Assembly: GCA_910588885.1 (NCBI GenBank)
Contig: CAJUSQ010000073.1
Location: 1 to 15,986, forward strand
Reading direction: 5' to 3'
Length of the DNA: 15,986 nt
Source: an uncultured Lachnospiraceae bacterium
Lineage (GTDB): Bacteria; Bacillota; Clostridia; Lachnospirales; Lachnospiraceae
The notes under the pieces were generated by a model that ran no database searches, was not told where the DNA came from, and worked only from the letters and a program-made list of their open reading frames with translations. Both the position numbers and the translations under genes were made by a program. Numbering within the stretch: the stretch's first letter is position 1; each line of letters begins with the position of its first letter. Positions 13,802-15,986 of this stretch are shown one piece after another.

Positions 13802-15049
13802 ATGAGGAAACCGGAATTACTGGTGCCGGCAAGCAGCCTGGAGGTTTTGAAAACAGCGGTGGAATTCGGCGCCGATGCGGTCTATATTGGAGGGGAAGCC
13901 TTTGGCCTTCGGGCAAAGGCCAAGAACTTTTCCCCGGAGGACATGGGGGAAGGGATTGCCTTTGCCCACAGGCGCGGGAGAAAAGTCTATGTTACGGCCA
14001 ATATTCTGGCCCATAACGAAGATCTGGACGGGGTTTGCAGTTATTTTCAGGAGCTGAAGGAAATGGGGCCGGATGCCCTGATTATTTCGGACCCGGGGAT
14101 TTTTCAGATTGCAAAAGAGGTCTGTCCGGAAATCGAGATTCACATCAGTACCCAGGCCAACAATACCAATTACGGGACATACCGGTTCTGGCACGGGCTG
14201 GGGGCAAAGCGCGTGGTGTCGGCAAGGGAGCTTTCCCTTTCGGAAATCCGGGAAATCCGCCGTCGGATACCGGAGGAGATGGAAATCGAAACCTTTGTAC
14301 ACGGGGCCATGTGTATCTCCTATTCCGGAAGATGCCTTTTAAGCAGCTTTTTTACCGGAAGGGACGCCAATCAAGGGGCCTGTACCCATCCCTGCCGCTG
14401 GAAATATGCGGTGATGGAGGAAAAGCGTCCGGGGGAATATTTTCCGGTGTATGAAAACGAACGGGGCACGTATATTTTTAACTCAAAGGACTTGTGCATG
14501 ATCGGACATATTCCGAAGCTGTTAGAAGCGGGGATTGACAGCTTTAAAATCGAAGGCCGGATGAAGACGGCCCTGTATGTGGCGACGGTGGCCCGTACCT
14601 ACCGGAAAGCCATTGACGACTGCCTTCAGTCCCCGGAGCTTTATCAGTCCCATATGCCCTGGTATCTGGATCAGATTTCCAATTGTACCTACCGGCCCTT
14701 TACCACCGGATTCTTTTTCGGTAAGCCGGATGCCCACACCCAGATTTATGAAAACAATTCCTATGTAAAGGAATACACGTATCTGGGGATTGTGGGGGAA
14801 ACCAATGAGAAAGGTCTTATTTCCATCGAGCAGCGCAATAAATTTTCCGTAGGGGAAGAGATTGAGATTATGAAGCCGGACGGAAGGGACCTGCGGGTAA
14901 AGGTAAAAGGAATTCTGGACGAAGCGGGGAATCCCATGACGTCCGCGCCCCATGCCCGGCAGAAGCTTTGGGTGGATTTGGGGCCGGGCCCGGAAAAATA
15001 TGATGTTTTACGCAGACAGGAACAGGAGGATGAAGCAGATGAGCAATGA
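13802..15049 (+). CDS. trhP: U32 family tRNA U34 hydroxylase, TrhP type
   Basis: A U32-family protein (often labelled peptidase U32 or collagenase-like). TrhP proteins use prephenate to hydroxylate U34 of tRNA to 5-hydroxyuridine. Signatures: ELLVPASSLEVLKTAVEFGADAVY-like barrel start, ISTQANNTN (115-123), FVHGAMCISYSGRC and ANQGACTHPCRWKY giving Cys171, 178, 194 and 198 for the presumed [4Fe-4S] cluster, and DSFKIEGRMKT. I chose ATG 13802 (415 residues) because AAGGAG lies 4 nt upstream and the family begins with RKPELLVPA; a start at 13718 would add 28 basic residues read through a tandem repeat. Bacillus has two paralogues side by side (yrrN, yrrO); only one is here, as in E. coli YegQ. 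The pairing with trmR supports the tRNA role over a protease role. Confidence 0.9.
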   Translation: MRKPELLVPASSLEVLKTAVEFGADAVYIGGEAFGLRAKAKNFSPEDMGEGIAFAHRRGRKVYVTANILAHNEDLDGVCSYFQELKEMGPDALIISDPGIFQIAKEVCPEIEIHISTQANNTNYGTYRFWHGLGAKRVVSARELSLSEIREIRRRIPEEMEIETFVHGAMCISYSGRCLLSSFFTGRDANQGACTHPCRWKYAVMEEKRPGEYFPVYENERGTYIFNSKDLCMIGHIPKLLEAGIDSFKIEGRMKTALYVATVARTYRKAIDDCLQSPELYQSHMPWYLDQISNCTYRPFTTGFFFGKPDAHTQIYENNSYVKEYTYLGIVGETNEKGLISIEQRNKFSVGEEIEIMKPDGRDLRVKVKGILDEAGNPMTSAPHARQKLWVDLGPGPEKYDVLRRQEQEDEADEQ

Positions 15050-15986
15050 GCGGTATGTGGCTTACGTAGGGACCTATACCCACGGAACCAGCGTGGGAAT
15101 CCATATTTTTGATGTGGATGTGGAAACGGGAGGAATGACGGAGCGGAAAGTAATTCCGATTAACAATCCTTCGGATGTGACGGTATCCAAGGATGGGCGG
15201 TTCTTATATTCCATCGCGGACGAAGGAGTGGAATCCTTCCGCATTTTGCCGGACGGGGATTTGGAGTTCATGAACCGGCGGGGAATCGGCGGAATCCGGG
15301 GCTGTTATGTGGCCGTGGACGATAAGAACCGTTACCTGTTTGTGGCAGGCTATCACGACGGCCGTGTGACCATGATGCAGTTAAATGAGGACGGCAGCAT
15401 CGGGGACATTGCCGACGGGATTTTCCACAAAGGGATGGGACGGAACATTGCGGAGCGCAATTCCAGGCCCCATGTAAACTGTGTGGAGCTTACGCCCATA
15501 AAGCAGAATTACCTGTGCGCCGTAGACGGCGGCCTGGATCATGTGAAAATCTACCAGCTGGACTATGAGGCGGGGAAAATGAAGATTGCCGATATTTTAA
15601 GATGCCCCTTAAATTCGGCTCCCCGTATGATCCGGTTCACCAAGGACGGAACTTATGCCTATGTCCTCTGCGAGCTGAAGAATACCGTGGAGGTTTACCG
15701 GTATGAATGTACGCCGAAAGGTCCCCGGTTCCAGTTTATCCAGAGCATTTCCACGGTAGAAGAAGGGGAAACCGCTAATGGCGGCGCCTCCGGCATGGAG
15801 CTGAGCGAGGACGGGAAGTTTTTGTTCTGTTCCAATGCGGGAACCAATACGGTCATTATTTACCGGGTGGACGAAGAGACGGGAATGCTGGAGGAGATGT
15901 GTAATTCCGCCATCAGCGGGGATTACCCCAAGACCCTGTCTCCGCCTCCTAGTAGTGGTTTGTTTGTTTGTTTTCAGGTTTGTGTA
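15039..15986 (+). CDS. Lactonase family, 7-bladed beta-propeller (3' end cut by window)
   Basis: A protein of the lactonase/6-phosphogluconolactonase-like family (PF10282 type), opening RYVAYVGTYTHGTSVGIHIF and continuing with blade repeats such as PSDVTVSKDGRFLYSI, GCYVAVDDKNRYLFVAGYHDGRV, RPHVNCVELTP, RMIRFTKDGTYAYVLCE and SGMELSEDGKFLFCSNAGTN. It hydrolyses sugar lactones in characterised members; the substrate here is unknown. I chose ATG 15039 because AGGAGG at 15024-15029 is 9 nt away; ATG 15030 abuts that site. The start overlaps the end of trhP by 11 nt. 316 codons are visible of an expected 340-350. From 15942 onward the frame stays open but no longer resembles the family (SPPPSSGLFVCF), which suggests an assembly error or junction. 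Confidence 0.88.
   Translation, partial: MSNERYVAYVGTYTHGTSVGIHIFDVDVETGGMTERKVIPINNPSDVTVSKDGRFLYSIADEGVESFRILPDGDLEFMNRRGIGGIRGCYVAVDDKNRYLFVAGYHDGRVTMMQLNEDGSIGDIADGIFHKGMGRNIAERNSRPHVNCVELTPIKQNYLCAVDGGLDHVKIYQLDYEAGKMKIADILRCPLNSAPRMIRFTKDGTYAYVLCELKNTVEVYRYECTPKGPRFQFIQSISTVEEGETANGGASGMELSEDGKFLFCSNAGTNTVIIYRVDEETGMLEEMCNSAISGDYPKTLSPPPSSGLFVCFQVCV

Noticed and set aside
13684..14016. Alternative + strand frame across the trhP leader
   Set aside because: It runs out of frame through trhP; its apparent Lys/Gly-rich protein comes from the 29-bp repeat and shows no family likeness.

Overview
This window looks like core chromosome of an anaerobic, spore-forming member of the Bacillota, most likely a Lachnospiraceae. 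The basis is moderate GC, AGGAGG-type ribosome binding sites, TTG starts, a CotF-like coat pair, a solo HPr-like gene, a NifS/ThiI pair and gene orders shared with Bacillus. Nearly all genes lie on the + strand. The window begins a few codons inside dnaJ and ends inside a lactonase gene, so both ends are cut. No phage, transposase, CRISPR array, tRNA or rRNA gene was seen.

Layout. (1) 1-1163 dnaJ, 5' truncated. (2) 1272-1742 two small spore-coat-like genes behind a possible sigma-G-type promoter, closed by a strong hairpin terminator at 1803-1846. (3) 1858-2796, - strand: a hemerythrin with an unusual long C-terminal extension. (4) 3073-7198 prmA, rsmE, a NifS-type cysteine desulfurase and thiI, spaced 19-26 nt apart as an operon. 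(5) 7199-7456 a non-coding stretch full of palindromes. (6) 7457-7687, - strand: an HPr-like gene without the catalytic histidine, with its own promoter and terminator. (7) 7892-9328 mtaB, with a repeat-built linker. (8) From a clear promoter at 9436: ireB, ruvX, a DUF1292 gene, rnj (RNase J), a ylbF-family gene, an MltG-like gene lacking the catalytic domain, a TrmR-type O-methyltransferase, a TrhP-type U32 protein and a partial 7-bladed propeller lactonase.

Two conserved Bacillota neighbourhoods are visible and both carry insertions. dnaJ-prmA-rsmE-mtaB corresponds to the end of the Bacillus heat-shock region (dnaJ-yqeT-yqeU-yqeV), here interrupted by the coat/hemerythrin genes and by nifS-thiI-HPr. 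ireB-ruvX-DUF1292-mltG-trmR-trhP corresponds to yrzL-yrrK-yrzB-yrrL-yrrM-yrrO, here with rnj and ylbF inserted.

The common theme is translation and RNA: L11 methylation, 16S rRNA methylation, 4-thiouridine at tRNA position 8, ms2t6A at position 37, 5-methoxyuridine at position 34, pre-16S processing and mRNA decay. I found no convincing new defence or mobile system. The points most worth checking are the hemerythrin fusion, the His-less HPr, the composite palindromic element, the two small tandem repeats and the abnormal last 45 bases.
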